Shown here one piece after another: positions 1 through 8,096 of a stretch of DNA of 40,773 nucleotides. Made by a program: the position numbers and the translations under genes. The stretch is from contig CAADSM010000128.1 of the NCBI GenBank assembly GCA_900751785.1, positions 1 to 40,773 of the forward strand, in the 5' to 3' direction. The DNA comes from Lachnospiraceae bacterium. Lineage in GTDB: Bacteria > Bacillota > Clostridia > Lachnospirales > Lachnospiraceae. Within the stretch, counting starts at the first letter, position 1. Each line of letters begins with the position of its first letter. Under the pieces are notes generated by a model. That model ran no database searches and had not been told where the DNA came from. It saw nothing but the letters and a program-made list of their open reading frames with translations.

Positions 1-1
1 A

Positions 2-1234
2 GACCACTACAAATGGCGTGTCATGCGTGCCAACGCCGTTCCGGAGAAGTATGTCACAGGCGATGCGGACTACCATGAGAAATTCAACCGGTTTGCAGCG
101 GTCATGCCGGGCCTCATCGGCAATCCGATCTACCACTGGTCTCATCTGGAGCTGAAGAGATTTTTCGGAATCGACGATCTGCTCGGTCCTGAGACTGCAG
201 ACGGCATCTGGGAATGTGCCAACAGGAAGCTTCAGAGTCCCGAAGGCGCTGCACGTTCTCTGATCACAGAGAGCAATGTGCGCGCACTCTGCACGACAGA
301 TGATCCGGCGGACGATCTGAAGTATCACAGCCTGCTTGCAGAGGAAGGATTTACCACAAAGGTTCTCCCCACATTCCGACCGGAGAAGGCGCTGAATATC
401 ACGGATCCCGGATTCCCGGCGTACATGGAGAAGCTGGGAAATGCGGCAGGGGTGAAGATCAGCACGATCGATGACGTGCGCAGCGCGCTTGCCCAGCGCC
501 TGGACTACTTTGCCGAAAGAGGATGCCGGCTGTCTGATCATTCCTTTGGTTCGCCTGATTTTACCATCTGGGATGAGAAAGCAGCAGAGGAAGCCGTTCG
601 CAAAGGACTCGCAGGAGAGATCCCGACAGAGTATGAGGCGGCAGCCTATCAGTCAGTGATGATGGACTGGCTCGGCGCAAAGTATGCGGAGAAAGACTTT
701 ACCATGCAGCTCCACATCGGCGCGATCCGCAACCTCAATACGCTTCGCTACCGCGCACTCGGGGCGGATGTGGGATGCGACAGCATCGGAGATGTGATCT
801 CTGCAGAGTCGCTGGCAGCCCTGCTGGACCGGATGGCAGTGAAGGACAGTCTCCCGAAAACGATCCTCTATACGCTGAATGCGGCTGACAACGACAAGCT
901 TGCAGCGGCAGCGGGATGCTTCCAGGATGAGAGCACGGCAGGAAAGATCCAGTTCGGCTCCGCATGGTGGTTCAATGATCACTACGACGGAATGACCGCA
1001 CAGATCAAATCACTTGCCAACATCGGTGTGCTCAGCCGTTTTGTCGGAATGCTGACAGACAGCCGTTCATTCCTGTCTTATCCGAGGCATGAGTATTTCC
1101 GCCGTATCCTGTGCGAGATCGTAGGAGGCTGGATCGACAAGGGCATGGCTCCGGCAGATTATGACGGAATCGGCAGGATCATCGAGGATATCTGCTTTAA
1201 CAATGTATGGAACTATATAGGACCGGAAAAATAA
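2..1234 (+). CDS. uxaC: Uronate isomerase (glucuronate isomerase), 5' truncated by window edge
   Basis: Isomerises D-glucuronate to D-fructuronate and D-galacturonate to D-tagaturonate in the cytoplasm, the entry step of hexuronate catabolism. The reading frame is open from base 2, so the start lies outside the window. Aligned by eye with the complete paralogue at 25841-27259, about 57 N-terminal residues are missing, including the metal-binding HCH region. Conserved blocks shared with the paralogue include DHYKWR near the edge, NPxYHWSHLELxR, CTTDDP, MQLHxG, SAWWFNDH and LTDSRSFLSYxRHEYFRRILCE. It is followed after 24 bp by uxuA and then an SDR fructuronate reductase on the same strand, so this copy most likely serves the glucuronate branch. 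Family assignment is firm; substrate preference is inferred from neighbours. Confidence 0.96.
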   Translation, partial: DHYKWRVMRANAVPEKYVTGDADYHEKFNRFAAVMPGLIGNPIYHWSHLELKRFFGIDDLLGPETADGIWECANRKLQSPEGAARSLITESNVRALCTTDDPADDLKYHSLLAEEGFTTKVLPTFRPEKALNITDPGFPAYMEKLGNAAGVKISTIDDVRSALAQRLDYFAERGCRLSDHSFGSPDFTIWDEKAAEEAVRKGLAGEIPTEYEAAAYQSVMMDWLGAKYAEKDFTMQLHIGAIRNLNTLRYRALGADVGCDSIGDVISAESLAALLDRMAVKDSLPKTILYTLNAADNDKLAAAAGCFQDESTAGKIQFGSAWWFNDHYDGMTAQIKSLANIGVLSRFVGMLTDSRSFLSYPRHEYFRRILCEIVGGWIDKGMAPADYDGIGRIIEDICFNNVWNYIGPEK

Positions 1235-1258
1235 GAAGAGAAAAAGGAGGAAATTATC

Positions 1259-2308
1259 ATGAAAATGTCTTTTAGATGGTACGGCGAGTCCGACCCGATC
1301 TCCCTGGAGTACATTTCACAGATCCCGGGAATGCGTTCGATCGTTTCTGCCGTATATGACGTAAAGCCCGGCGAGGTGTGGCCGGAGGAAAGTCTGGCAA
1401 AGATGAAAGCGGACTGCGAGGCCCACGGCCTGGTCTTCGATGTAGTTGAGTCCATCCCGGTATCCGAGGATATCAAGCTGGGTACAGAGAAGAGGGACGA
1501 GCATATCGACGTGTACTGTGAAAATATACGCCGCTGTGCAAAATACGGCATCAAGTGTGTGACATACAACTTCATGCCTGTATTTGACTGGACAAGGACA
1601 CAGCTTGACAAGAAAGCTCCGGACGGATCCACAAGCCTTGTAATGTACTGGGATCAGATGAAAGGCCTTGACCCGCTCAAGGACGACATCAATCTTCCGG
1701 GATGGGACGCAAGCTATACACAGGACGAGGTCCGCGGCCTGATCCAGGCGTACGGAGAGCTGGGGGAGGAAGGACTCTGGAAGAACATTGAGATCTTCCT
1801 GAAAAAAGTGATCCCTGTGGCAGAAGAATGTGGAGTTGTCATGGCGCTTCATCCGGATGATCCGCCGTACCCGATCTTCGGGCTTCCGCGTGTGATCACC
1901 TGCGAGGCGAACCTGGACCGCTATCTGTCCATCGTGGATTCTCCGTCCAACACACTCTGCCTCTGCACCGGATCACTCGGCTGTGCGAAGTTCAATGACA
2001 TCCCGGCCCTGGTCCGCAAGTATTCCTCCATGGGAAAGATCGGATTCATGCACATGCGCAATGTTAAGATCATGGACGACGGATCATTTGAAGAGAGAGC
2101 GCATCTCTCATCCTGCGGTTCCCTCGATATGTATGAGATCACAAAAGCGCTCGTTGAGACCGGATTTGACGGATATGTTCGTCCGGACCACGGAAGAATG
2201 ATCTGGGGAGAAGAAGGAAAACCGGGATACGGACTGTATGACCGCGCACTCGGCGCAGCGTATATAAACGGTCTGTTCGAGGCATGCGAGAAAGCAGCAG
2301 GAAAATAA
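1259..2308 (+). CDS. uxuA: Mannonate dehydratase
   Basis: Dehydrates D-mannonate to 2-keto-3-deoxygluconate (KDG), the last step of the glucuronate branch; a cytoplasmic TIM-barrel enzyme needing a divalent metal. The 349-residue protein has the family N-terminus (SFRWYGESDPIS), the YNFMPVFDWTR block near residue 103 and a C-terminal HMRNVK / RPDHGR pair that supplies barrel residues. The length fits the short Firmicutes form of UxuA. The ATG is preceded by AAAAAGGAGG at 1241-1250 with 8 bp spacing. It sits 24 bp after uxaC and 79 bp before the SDR gene, so the three are very probably one operon. No internal promoter or terminator was seen, although a small GC-rich hairpin follows the stop codon. 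Confidence 0.97.
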   Translation: MKMSFRWYGESDPISLEYISQIPGMRSIVSAVYDVKPGEVWPEESLAKMKADCEAHGLVFDVVESIPVSEDIKLGTEKRDEHIDVYCENIRRCAKYGIKCVTYNFMPVFDWTRTQLDKKAPDGSTSLVMYWDQMKGLDPLKDDINLPGWDASYTQDEVRGLIQAYGELGEEGLWKNIEIFLKKVIPVAEECGVVMALHPDDPPYPIFGLPRVITCEANLDRYLSIVDSPSNTLCLCTGSLGCAKFNDIPALVRKYSSMGKIGFMHMRNVKIMDDGSFEERAHLSSCGSLDMYEITKALVETGFDGYVRPDHGRMIWGEEGKPGYGLYDRALGAAYINGLFEACEKAAGK

Positions 2309-2321
2309 GAAAACACTCTGT

Positions 2322-2336
2322 CCGCGGCAGCCGCGG
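2322..2336 (+). other. Intercistronic GC hairpin between uxuA and the SDR gene
   Basis: CCGCGG at 2322-2327 and again at 2331-2336 is self-complementary, giving a 6-bp all-GC stem with a CAG loop. There is no T run, so it is not an intrinsic terminator. In this position it could protect the upstream message or set different expression of the two cistrons. The function is inferred. Confidence 0.35.
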
Positions 2337-2387
2337 GGAGATATTATGTTGAAGAAAATAAAAAATAAGATAAAGGAGAAAAGCGTT

Positions 2388-3236
2388 ATGGGGAAAAATG
2401 TGTTGGATACAGATCTGACAGGTAAAGTTTGTGTTATCACAGGTGCAGGCGGCGCGATCTGCGGTATGTTCGCAGAGAAGCTGGCGGCAGCAGGCGGCAA
2501 GGTGGCAGTTCTCGACCTGAATGAGGAAGCCGCTCAGAAAGTTGCAGACAAGATCACTGCAGAGGGCGGAACGGCAAAGGCATATAAGGCAAACGTACTG
2601 GATCGTGAGAACCTTGACCAGGTGCATGAGCAGATCCTGGCAGATCTTGGCCCGTGCGACGTGCTGATCAATGGTGCGGGTGGAAACAATCCGCGCGCTA
2701 CGACGGACAATGAGTTCCACTTTGAAGCGAAGGATATTGAAAACTGCAAGACATTTTTCGAGCTCGACAAGAGCGGCGTGGAGTTCGTGTTCGCGCTGAA
2801 CTGGCTGGGAACTCTGCTCCCGACTCAGGTATTTGCCGGAGATATGATCGACAGAAACGGAAATATCCTGAATATTGCTTCTATGAACGCATATACACCG
2901 CTTACAAAGATCCCGGCTTACTCAGGAGCAAAGGCTGCGATCGTGAACTTCACTCAGTGGCTGGCAACTTATTTTGCAAAATCCGGCATTCGTGTGAATG
3001 CGATCGCTCCGGGATTCTTCGTGGGCAATCAGAACCGCGGCCTTCTGTTTAACGAGGACGGAACACCGACGGCACGTACAGCGAAGATCCTGGCAGGAAC
3101 TCCGATGGGAAGATTCGGCGAGCTGGAAGAGCTGGTAGGAGCAGTGCTGTTCCTGATCAACAATGACGCGGCAGGATTTATCACAGGAGTATGCATCCCG
3201 ATCGACGGCGGTTATTCTGCATATTCAGGAGTATAA
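2388..3236 (+). CDS. uxuB: SDR-type D-mannonate oxidoreductase (fructuronate reductase)
   Basis: Short-chain dehydrogenase of 282 residues, most likely reducing D-fructuronate to D-mannonate with NAD(P)H. Visible motifs: the cofactor-binding loop TGAGGAICG (residues 18-26) in the variant form typical of Gram-positive UxuB/YjmF proteins, NGAGG at 95-99, catalytic Ser165 in NIASMNA, and YSGAK with Tyr178 and Lys182. A longer in-frame start exists at 2346, but AAAGGAGAA at 2372-2380 places the start at 2388 and the extra 14 residues are lysine-rich and atypical. It completes a uxaC-uxuA-uxuB glucuronate operon. The SDR fold is certain; the substrate comes from operon context, because the enterobacterial UxuB belongs to a different family. 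Confidence 0.88.
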   Translation: MGKNVLDTDLTGKVCVITGAGGAICGMFAEKLAAAGGKVAVLDLNEEAAQKVADKITAEGGTAKAYKANVLDRENLDQVHEQILADLGPCDVLINGAGGNNPRATTDNEFHFEAKDIENCKTFFELDKSGVEFVFALNWLGTLLPTQVFAGDMIDRNGNILNIASMNAYTPLTKIPAYSGAKAAIVNFTQWLATYFAKSGIRVNAIAPGFFVGNQNRGLLFNEDGTPTARTAKILAGTPMGRFGELEELVGAVLFLINNDAAGFITGVCIPIDGGYSAYSGV

Positions 3237-3304
3237 CAGGCAGCTTTGGCGCTGTTTCTGAGACATCCCATCCTCGCGAGGGATAAAAGAACATGAAAAA
3301 CCTG

Positions 3305-3332
3305 TTGACATTAGAGATATAAGTATTATAAT
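3305..3332 (+). promoter_or_regulatory. Perfect-consensus sigma-A promoter
   Basis: TTGACA at 3305-3310 and TATAAT at 3327-3332 with a 16-bp spacer. Transcription would start near 3339. The next thing downstream is not a gene but a structured region ending in a strong terminator at 3437-3482, so the promoter appears to drive a short non-coding transcript. Confidence 0.75.
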
Positions 3333-3338
3333 GAGGGT

Positions 3339-3482
3339 GCCTGATCAAAGAAAGAGATTTCGGAAGAGAAGCATTAAAATTTAATACGTTCATCTGAGGA
3401 CCTGCAGCCGCAGCTGTCTGGGTCGGAGAAGATGTCGGGTGCGCCCGGTTATTGGAATGATAACCGGGCGCACCCTTTTTTA
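3339..3482 (+). ncRNA. Candidate small RNA of about 140 nt (family unknown)
   Basis: Bounded by a perfect-consensus promoter (3305-3332) and a long intrinsic terminator (3437-3482), with no credible open reading frame. Inside are an ATTAAA-A-TTTAAT hairpin near 3375-3387 and a GACC...GGTC hairpin near 3399-3424 enclosing GCAGC-CGCA-GCTGT. The six bases GGGTGC at 3335-3340 recur as the first bases of the terminator's 5' arm, so the RNA's 5' end could compete for the terminator's 3' arm. It could be an independent sRNA or an attenuated leader for the response regulator whose start lies about 200 bp further on. No known riboswitch family was recognised. The remaining stretch 3483-3678 shows nothing clear. 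Confidence 0.5.
3437..3482 (+). terminator. Strong intrinsic terminator
   Basis: A 16-bp perfect stem (3437-3452 with 3460-3475, GGGTGCGCCC... / ...GGGCGCACCC) with a 7-nt loop, followed by six T. It closes the candidate sRNA and probably also the uxaC-uxuA-uxuB operon, for which no nearer terminator is visible. Confidence 0.9.
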
Positions 3483-3678
3483 TTCTGTAGGAAAGCGAGG
3501 ATGTAAGACTATGAGAGATTTAGATAAGAACAGCAGGATTTTAGTTTTATTAAGGAATTGTTCAGAATTGATTAAGGTCTATGCCGGATAATAAAACTGC
3601 TGCAATAGACGCAGAATTAAGAAGCTTCAAAGGCAGAGACACAACTGCGAAATCAGAAAGTTGAGGGCATGGTGATTT

Positions 3679-4383
3679 ATGGAAAAGATTTTGATCATTG
3701 AGGATGATGAAGATATCAGAGAGGGAGTGCGGATCCTCCTGGAGGGAGAAGGATACTCGGTATTGGAGGCGGAAAATGGGAGAAAAGGACTGGAGCTGCT
3801 CGGGGAAGAGCCGGATCTGGTCATTCTCGATGTGATGATGCCGGGCATGTCCGGCCTTAAGACGTGTGAGGAGATCCGAAAAGTATCTTTTGTGCCGGTC
3901 CTGTTCCTGACGGCGAGGTCTCAGGAATCTGACAAGCTGATCGGGCTGATGGCGGGCGGAGACGATTATCTTCCAAAACCGTTTTCCTATTCAGAGCTGC
4001 TCGGGCGGGTCAAGGCGCTTGTCAGACGCTGGAAGGGATACCGGGGGAAGGAAGAGACGGAGCAGGAAGCCGGGAATAAGTTTATTGAACTTGCCGGGAT
4101 ACAGGTCAATGAGGACTTTAATGAAGTTCGTGTGAAGGGTAAGACAGTGGAATTGTCAGACATCGAGTACAATATCCTTCTCCTGCTTATGAAATACCCT
4201 GGGAAAATATTTTCCGCCCAGAACTTGTATGAGAGTATCTGGAACGAACCGTATTTCTATAACTGCAATTCTACCGTGATGGTACATATCCGCAGGCTGC
4301 GTGTAAAGATAGAAGAAGACCCGAAAAATCCGAGGCTGATCATGACGGTGTGGGGAAAGGGGTATCGGTTTGGAGAACATTAA
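3679..4383 (+). CDS. OmpR/PhoB-family response regulator
   Basis: Cytoplasmic two-component regulator of 234 residues. The receiver domain (about 1-115) has the acidic pair Glu8-Asp9-Asp10, phospho-acceptor Asp51 in VILDVMMPG, Thr78 in FLTAR and Lys100 in LPKPF. The C-terminal winged helix (about 135-234) ends in the usual VWGKGYRF hairpin. The histidine kinase gene starts with TTG 14 bp before this stop codon, so the two are translationally coupled and are almost certainly partners. The ATG at 3679 has only a weak GAGGG upstream. Targets are unknown; neighbours give no strong hint. Confidence 0.95.
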   Translation: MEKILIIEDDEDIREGVRILLEGEGYSVLEAENGRKGLELLGEEPDLVILDVMMPGMSGLKTCEEIRKVSFVPVLFLTARSQESDKLIGLMAGGDDYLPKPFSYSELLGRVKALVRRWKGYRGKEETEQEAGNKFIELAGIQVNEDFNEVRVKGKTVELSDIEYNILLLLMKYPGKIFSAQNLYESIWNEPYFYNCNSTVMVHIRRLRVKIEEDPKNPRLIMTVWGKGYRFGEH

Positions 4384-5776
4384 AGCAAGACTCAATTCGC
4401 TGTATTTTGAGTTGGCGGGGCTGCTGCTGGCGGCAGTGGCGGTCTCCGGGATATTTTTCCTTCTGATCAATCGGGCAGGGACCGGTATCATTACAGAACG
4501 GTTCTCTGACAGTGATCATATAGAAAAACTCAGTGGAGCATATATTGATAAGCTTCAGAGATATATAGATGAAAACCAGGTCATGTCAAATGATTCTGAA
4601 AAACTGACGGCATGGGTCAAAAGGCAGAAGATCGTATCCATCCAGGTGTATAAAAACGAGATCCTCACGTATGACTCCAATTATCCTGATGCAGCTGTGG
4701 AAGATGCCGCGGCAGAAGGAGAATACTACGAGTGGCAGGATTACTATACGGCAGAATTTGCGGACGGGACGGCAGATGTGTTCCTGTACGGATTCTTTTC
4801 CTATCCTCTTTACAGCTATGCACTGATAGCTGAGATCCTTCTCTCTGTGCTTCTTCTGATCACTATCGTGATACTTGGGATCCGAAGCCGAGTGAAGTAT
4901 ATCGGGAAACTCAAAGAAGAGTGCGAGATCCTGGGAAGCGGGAACCTGGACTATCAGGTTACTGTGCAGGGAAAGGATGAGCTTGCCATGCTCGCTGTCG
5001 GGCTCGACAGCATGCGCGCGGCTCTCAAAGAGAGCAATGACAAGGAGGCAGAGCTGACTCTTGCCAACCGCAGGATGATAACGGAAATGTCTCATGATCT
5101 GCGCACGCCGCTCACGTCTCTTTTGATCTACACGGAGATCCTCGAGAAAAAGGACATCAGAGATGCCGGACAGCTGAGGGAGTATATTCAGAAAATAGAA
5201 AGAAAAGCGCAGCAGATCAAGCGCCTGTCCGATAATATATTCGAATATGCACTGGTCACAGAGGGGACAGAGGCGGAGCTGGGAGAGCCGGAGACGCTGA
5301 GAGATATCTTCTATGATCCGCTGTCGGAAATGACTGCATATCTTGAGGAGCAGGCGTATATCGTAGAGATAGAACTGGAAAGAGACGGGAGAAAAATCCA
5401 GATAAACGAGGAATATATAAACAGGATCCTGGATAATCTTGTCTCCAATATCATAAAGTATGCAGACAAAAAATCTCCGGTAAAAATAGGTACCGTGTAC
5501 AATGATGAGTCCGGCGGCCTGCGTTTTGAGAACCGGATCTGCGAAGATGCGGAGGATAAGAAAAGGACGGAAGGCAGCACGAATATCGGGCTGCGCAATG
5601 TTGAAAAAATGATGAAGAGCATGCATGGCTCCTGTACGGCAGAGCAGAAGGAAGATACCTTCGTGGTTACTCTGATGTTCCCGTGGACAGATGGAACAGG
5701 GCCGTCCCTTTCTTTGGGACAAAAAATGTGCTCATATCCACTTTTTCCAGCCTCAGGAGTTCTGTTTTTCTGCTGA
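4370..5776 (+). CDS. Sensor histidine kinase
   Basis: Membrane sensor kinase of 468 residues, partner of the upstream regulator. It has a TM helix at about 15-34, an extracytoplasmic sensor loop of about 110 residues, a second TM helix at about 150-171, a HAMP linker, a HisKA domain with phospho-acceptor His242 in MSHDLRTPLTS, and an ATPase domain with the N box near Asn356/Asn360 (RILDNLVSNIIKY). The usual DxGxGI box is not visible: that stretch reads LRFENRICEDAE, followed by TNIGLRNVEK. The start is taken as TTG (4370) with GGGAAAGGGG upstream; no ATG lies nearby. The last 30 or so residues after VTLMFPW look non-homologous and run 110 bp into the 3' end of ogt on the opposite strand. Confidence 0.9.
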   Translation: MENIKARLNSLYFELAGLLLAAVAVSGIFFLLINRAGTGIITERFSDSDHIEKLSGAYIDKLQRYIDENQVMSNDSEKLTAWVKRQKIVSIQVYKNEILTYDSNYPDAAVEDAAAEGEYYEWQDYYTAEFADGTADVFLYGFFSYPLYSYALIAEILLSVLLLITIVILGIRSRVKYIGKLKEECEILGSGNLDYQVTVQGKDELAMLAVGLDSMRAALKESNDKEAELTLANRRMITEMSHDLRTPLTSLLIYTEILEKKDIRDAGQLREYIQKIERKAQQIKRLSDNIFEYALVTEGTEAELGEPETLRDIFYDPLSEMTAYLEEQAYIVEIELERDGRKIQINEEYINRILDNLVSNIIKYADKKSPVKIGTVYNDESGGLRFENRICEDAEDKKRTEGSTNIGLRNVEKMMKSMHGSCTAEQKEDTFVVTLMFPWTDGTGPSLSLGQKMCSYPLFPASGVLFFC

Positions 5777-6227
5777 TACCGCCGGCATAGCCTGTCAGGC
5801 TTCCGTTGGATCCGACGACCCTGTGGCATGGCACGATAATGGAAATCTCATTGTGGCCTACCGCGCCGCCGACTGCCTGGGCGGACATGTGCTGCAGCCC
5901 CCGTCTGTCCGCAAGCTGCTGCGCGATCTGTCCGTAGGTCATAGTCGTTCCGTATGGTATGGAGCAGAGGATCTCCCAAACCTCATTCTGAAATTCTGTC
6001 CCTGTAAAATGAAGCGGTATTTGGAAACCCGGCTCCCTTCCGGAGAAGTAGATGTCGAGCCAGCGCTTCGTGTCGTCAAAAAGAGGGATGCTGCGTTCCT
6101 CATGCTCATGATCCAGGTGGAGCGCGAAATATTTCTGTCCTTCAAACCACAGTCCGGTCAGACCGACGTCGTCGGCCGCCAGAAGGATGTCCCCGAGGGG
6201 AGAATTATAATGGCTGATATACTGCAT
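5667..6227 (-). CDS. ogt: Methylated-DNA--protein-cysteine methyltransferase
   Basis: Suicide repair enzyme that moves the alkyl group from O6-alkylguanine in DNA to its own cysteine. The 186-residue protein has the active-site motif IVPCHRVVG with acceptor Cys134, the helix-turn-helix region MTYGQIAQQLADRRG near 96-110 and Asn/Gly residues of the SLTGYAGG block. The ATG is preceded on its strand by AGGAGG, 7 bp away. The C-terminal FFVPKKGTAL tail is common in Firmicutes members, so the annotated stop is credible even though the gene overlaps the histidine kinase tail to tail by 110 bp. No terminator separates the two genes. Confidence 0.95.
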   Translation of the reverse strand: MQYISHYNSPLGDILLAADDVGLTGLWFEGQKYFALHLDHEHEERSIPLFDDTKRWLDIYFSGREPGFQIPLHFTGTEFQNEVWEILCSIPYGTTMTYGQIAQQLADRRGLQHMSAQAVGGAVGHNEISIIVPCHRVVGSNGSLTGYAGGISRKTELLRLEKVDMSTFFVPKKGTALFHLSTGTSE

Positions 6228-6402
6228 ATGGATTCCTCCTTTATTACATTTTTCGGACTTTACAGAAATAGTATATCATACTTCACAGGCATGACAGAGC
6301 ATAAAACACAGGTATTTGTAATTGGTACCGGGTTGTGCCAGAATATAGGTGTGAAAATAATCAGCTGAGAAAAGCGAGACTTATCAAGGAGGAGGTTCTG
6401 AA

Positions 6403-7440
6403 ATGAGATATATAAAATTAGGCAGTTCTGATCTGAATGTATCCCGTATCTGTATGGGATGCATGGGATTCGGCGATGCAAAAAACGGCCAGCACACATG
6501 GACGATCGACGAAGAGCACTCCCGGGAGATCATAAAGAAAGGTCTGGAATCCGGCATTAATTTTTACGATACGGCGATCGGATATCAGAGCGGGACGAGC
6601 GAGCAGTATCTGGGACGGGCGCTGAGAGATTTTGCAAAGAGGGATGAGGTCGTGGTCGCCACGAAATTTCTTCCCCGCACGCCGGAAGAAATTGAAAAAG
6701 GCGTGCCGGCGCAGGAGCATATCGAGAGGATGATCAATAAAAGCCTGGAGAATCTGGGCATGGACTATGTGGATCTGTACATTTACCATATGTGGGACTA
6801 TGCGACGCCGCTCTACGATATCATGGAAGGCCTGAACAACGCAGTGAAGGCGGGAAAGGCGAGATATATCGGCATATCCAACTGCTTCGCGTATCAGCTC
6901 GCCAAGGCGAACGCGCTGGCGGAGAGAGAAGGATTCGCGAAGTTCGTTTCCATACAGGGGCACTACAATCTGATCTTCCGCGAGGAAGAGCGGGAGATGG
7001 CAAAGCTCTGCCGGGAGGACAATATCGCTATGACGCCATACAGCGCCCTGGCAGGCGGAAGACTGTCAAAAGCGCCGGGAGAGACCTCCAAGAGGCTTGA
7101 GGAGGACAGCTATGCAAGGCTGAAGTACGACGGCACGGCCGATGTGGACAGCGTGATCATTGCCCGCGTGGCAGAGCTGGCGGAGAAGCGCGGCGTATCG
7201 ATGACGGAGATCTCCCTTGCATGGCTCCTCACAAAGACAGCCGCTCCTGTAGTCGGCGCTACAAAGCTTTCCCATGTGGAGGGCATGACAAAGGCCGCAG
7301 ATCTCTGCCTGACAAAGGAAGAAATAGACTATCTGGAGGAACCTTACGTTCCTCACGCTCTGGTGGGCGTTATGGCACAGAATACACCAGAACAGGCAAA
7401 GGAAAAACATGTCTGGTCCACCGGGGATCAGAAGCTGTAG
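6403..7440 (+). CDS. Aldo/keto reductase (YajO/Tas-like class)
   Basis: NADPH-dependent oxidoreductase of 345 residues with a TIM-barrel fold. The catalytic tetrad is visible as Asp56 (FYDTA), Tyr61, Lys88 (VATKF) and His129 (YIYHMWD); the C-terminal PVVGATKLSHVEGM stretch is the usual cofactor 2'-phosphate region. AAGGAGGAGG lies just upstream of the ATG. A TTG-start FMN reductase gene follows after 16 bp, so the two are likely co-transcribed, a common stress or carbonyl-detoxification pairing. The physiological substrate cannot be read from sequence. The 175 bp between this gene and the divergent ogt hold no clear promoter consensus. Confidence 0.94.
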   Translation: MRYIKLGSSDLNVSRICMGCMGFGDAKNGQHTWTIDEEHSREIIKKGLESGINFYDTAIGYQSGTSEQYLGRALRDFAKRDEVVVATKFLPRTPEEIEKGVPAQEHIERMINKSLENLGMDYVDLYIYHMWDYATPLYDIMEGLNNAVKAGKARYIGISNCFAYQLAKANALAEREGFAKFVSIQGHYNLIFREEEREMAKLCREDNIAMTPYSALAGGRLSKAPGETSKRLEEDSYARLKYDGTADVDSVIIARVAELAEKRGVSMTEISLAWLLTKTAAPVVGATKLSHVEGMTKAADLCLTKEEIDYLEEPYVPHALVGVMAQNTPEQAKEKHVWSTGDQKL

Positions 7441-7456
7441 AACGGGAGGGATTCGT

Positions 7457-7990
7457 TTGAAAATCGTAATTTTACAAGGAAGCCCGAATAGAAACGGGTC
7501 AACAGCAATTTTGACAGAAGAGTTCAGCAGGGGCGCCAGGGAGGCGGGGCACAGCATTACGCGGTTTGACCTGGCGGAGATGGATGTAAAACCATGCACA
7601 GGCTGTGTGGCGTGCGGTTATGAGGGCCCCTGCGTACAGCATGACGACAGCCAGAAGATCCGCGCAGAGATCCTGAGCGCCGACATGCTTGTGTTTGCCA
7701 CGCCGCTTTATTATTATGGAATGTCCGCTCAGCTGAAGACTGTGGTAGACCGGTTCTGTTCTTACAACAGCAGTATTACGAGAAAGCATATGAAATCGGC
7801 ACTGCTGGCTGTCGCTTGGAACAGCGACGACTGGACATTTGACGCGCTGGAGAGTCACTATCAGACGCTGGTGCGCTATCTGGATCTGCAGGATCAGGGC
7901 ATGGTGCTCGGAAAAGGCTGCGGAAGTCCGTCCATGACGAGACACAGCCGTTATCCGAAGCTGGCATATGAGTTGGGAAAGAGGGTATAG
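7457..7990 (+). CDS. NAD(P)H-dependent FMN reductase / flavodoxin-fold oxidoreductase
   Basis: A 177-residue flavodoxin-like protein: phosphate loop QGSPNRNGSTA near residues 7-17, a CTGCVACGYEGPC cysteine cluster at about 48-60 typical of iron-sulfur flavoprotein-like NADPH FMN reductases, and the FATPLYYYGMSAQLK block that contacts the flavin. The best start is TTG at 7457, 6 bp after GGGAGGG (7444-7450); a longer in-frame ATG at 7409 overlaps the aldo/keto reductase and would add residues unlike the family. Cytoplasmic; probably reduces flavins or quinone-like substrates together with the upstream reductase. Confidence 0.9.
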   Translation: MKIVILQGSPNRNGSTAILTEEFSRGAREAGHSITRFDLAEMDVKPCTGCVACGYEGPCVQHDDSQKIRAEILSADMLVFATPLYYYGMSAQLKTVVDRFCSYNSSITRKHMKSALLAVAWNSDDWTFDALESHYQTLVRYLDLQDQGMVLGKGCGSPSMTRHSRYPKLAYELGKRV

Positions 7991-8005
7991 ATGCCCTCTT
8001 TTTCT
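7978..8005 (+). terminator. Probable intrinsic terminator overlapping the stop codon
   Basis: AAAGAGGG (7978-7985) pairs with CCCTCTTT (7994-8001) around an 8-nt loop that contains the TAG stop codon of the FMN reductase, and is followed by a T-rich tail. The stem is short, so strength is uncertain. Confidence 0.45.
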
Positions 8006-8096
8006 TGCTGCCCTCCGGAGTCGATGATAAAATTGAGGCTGAGATGAGTCCAGGACAGAGCAGCGGGATTCACGGGTCAGGAGAGGAGAGCGTTTT

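Noticed and set aside
3511..3591. Small reading frame of 26 codons before the response regulator
   Set aside because: No recognisable ribosome binding site or family resemblance, and the length is expected by chance.
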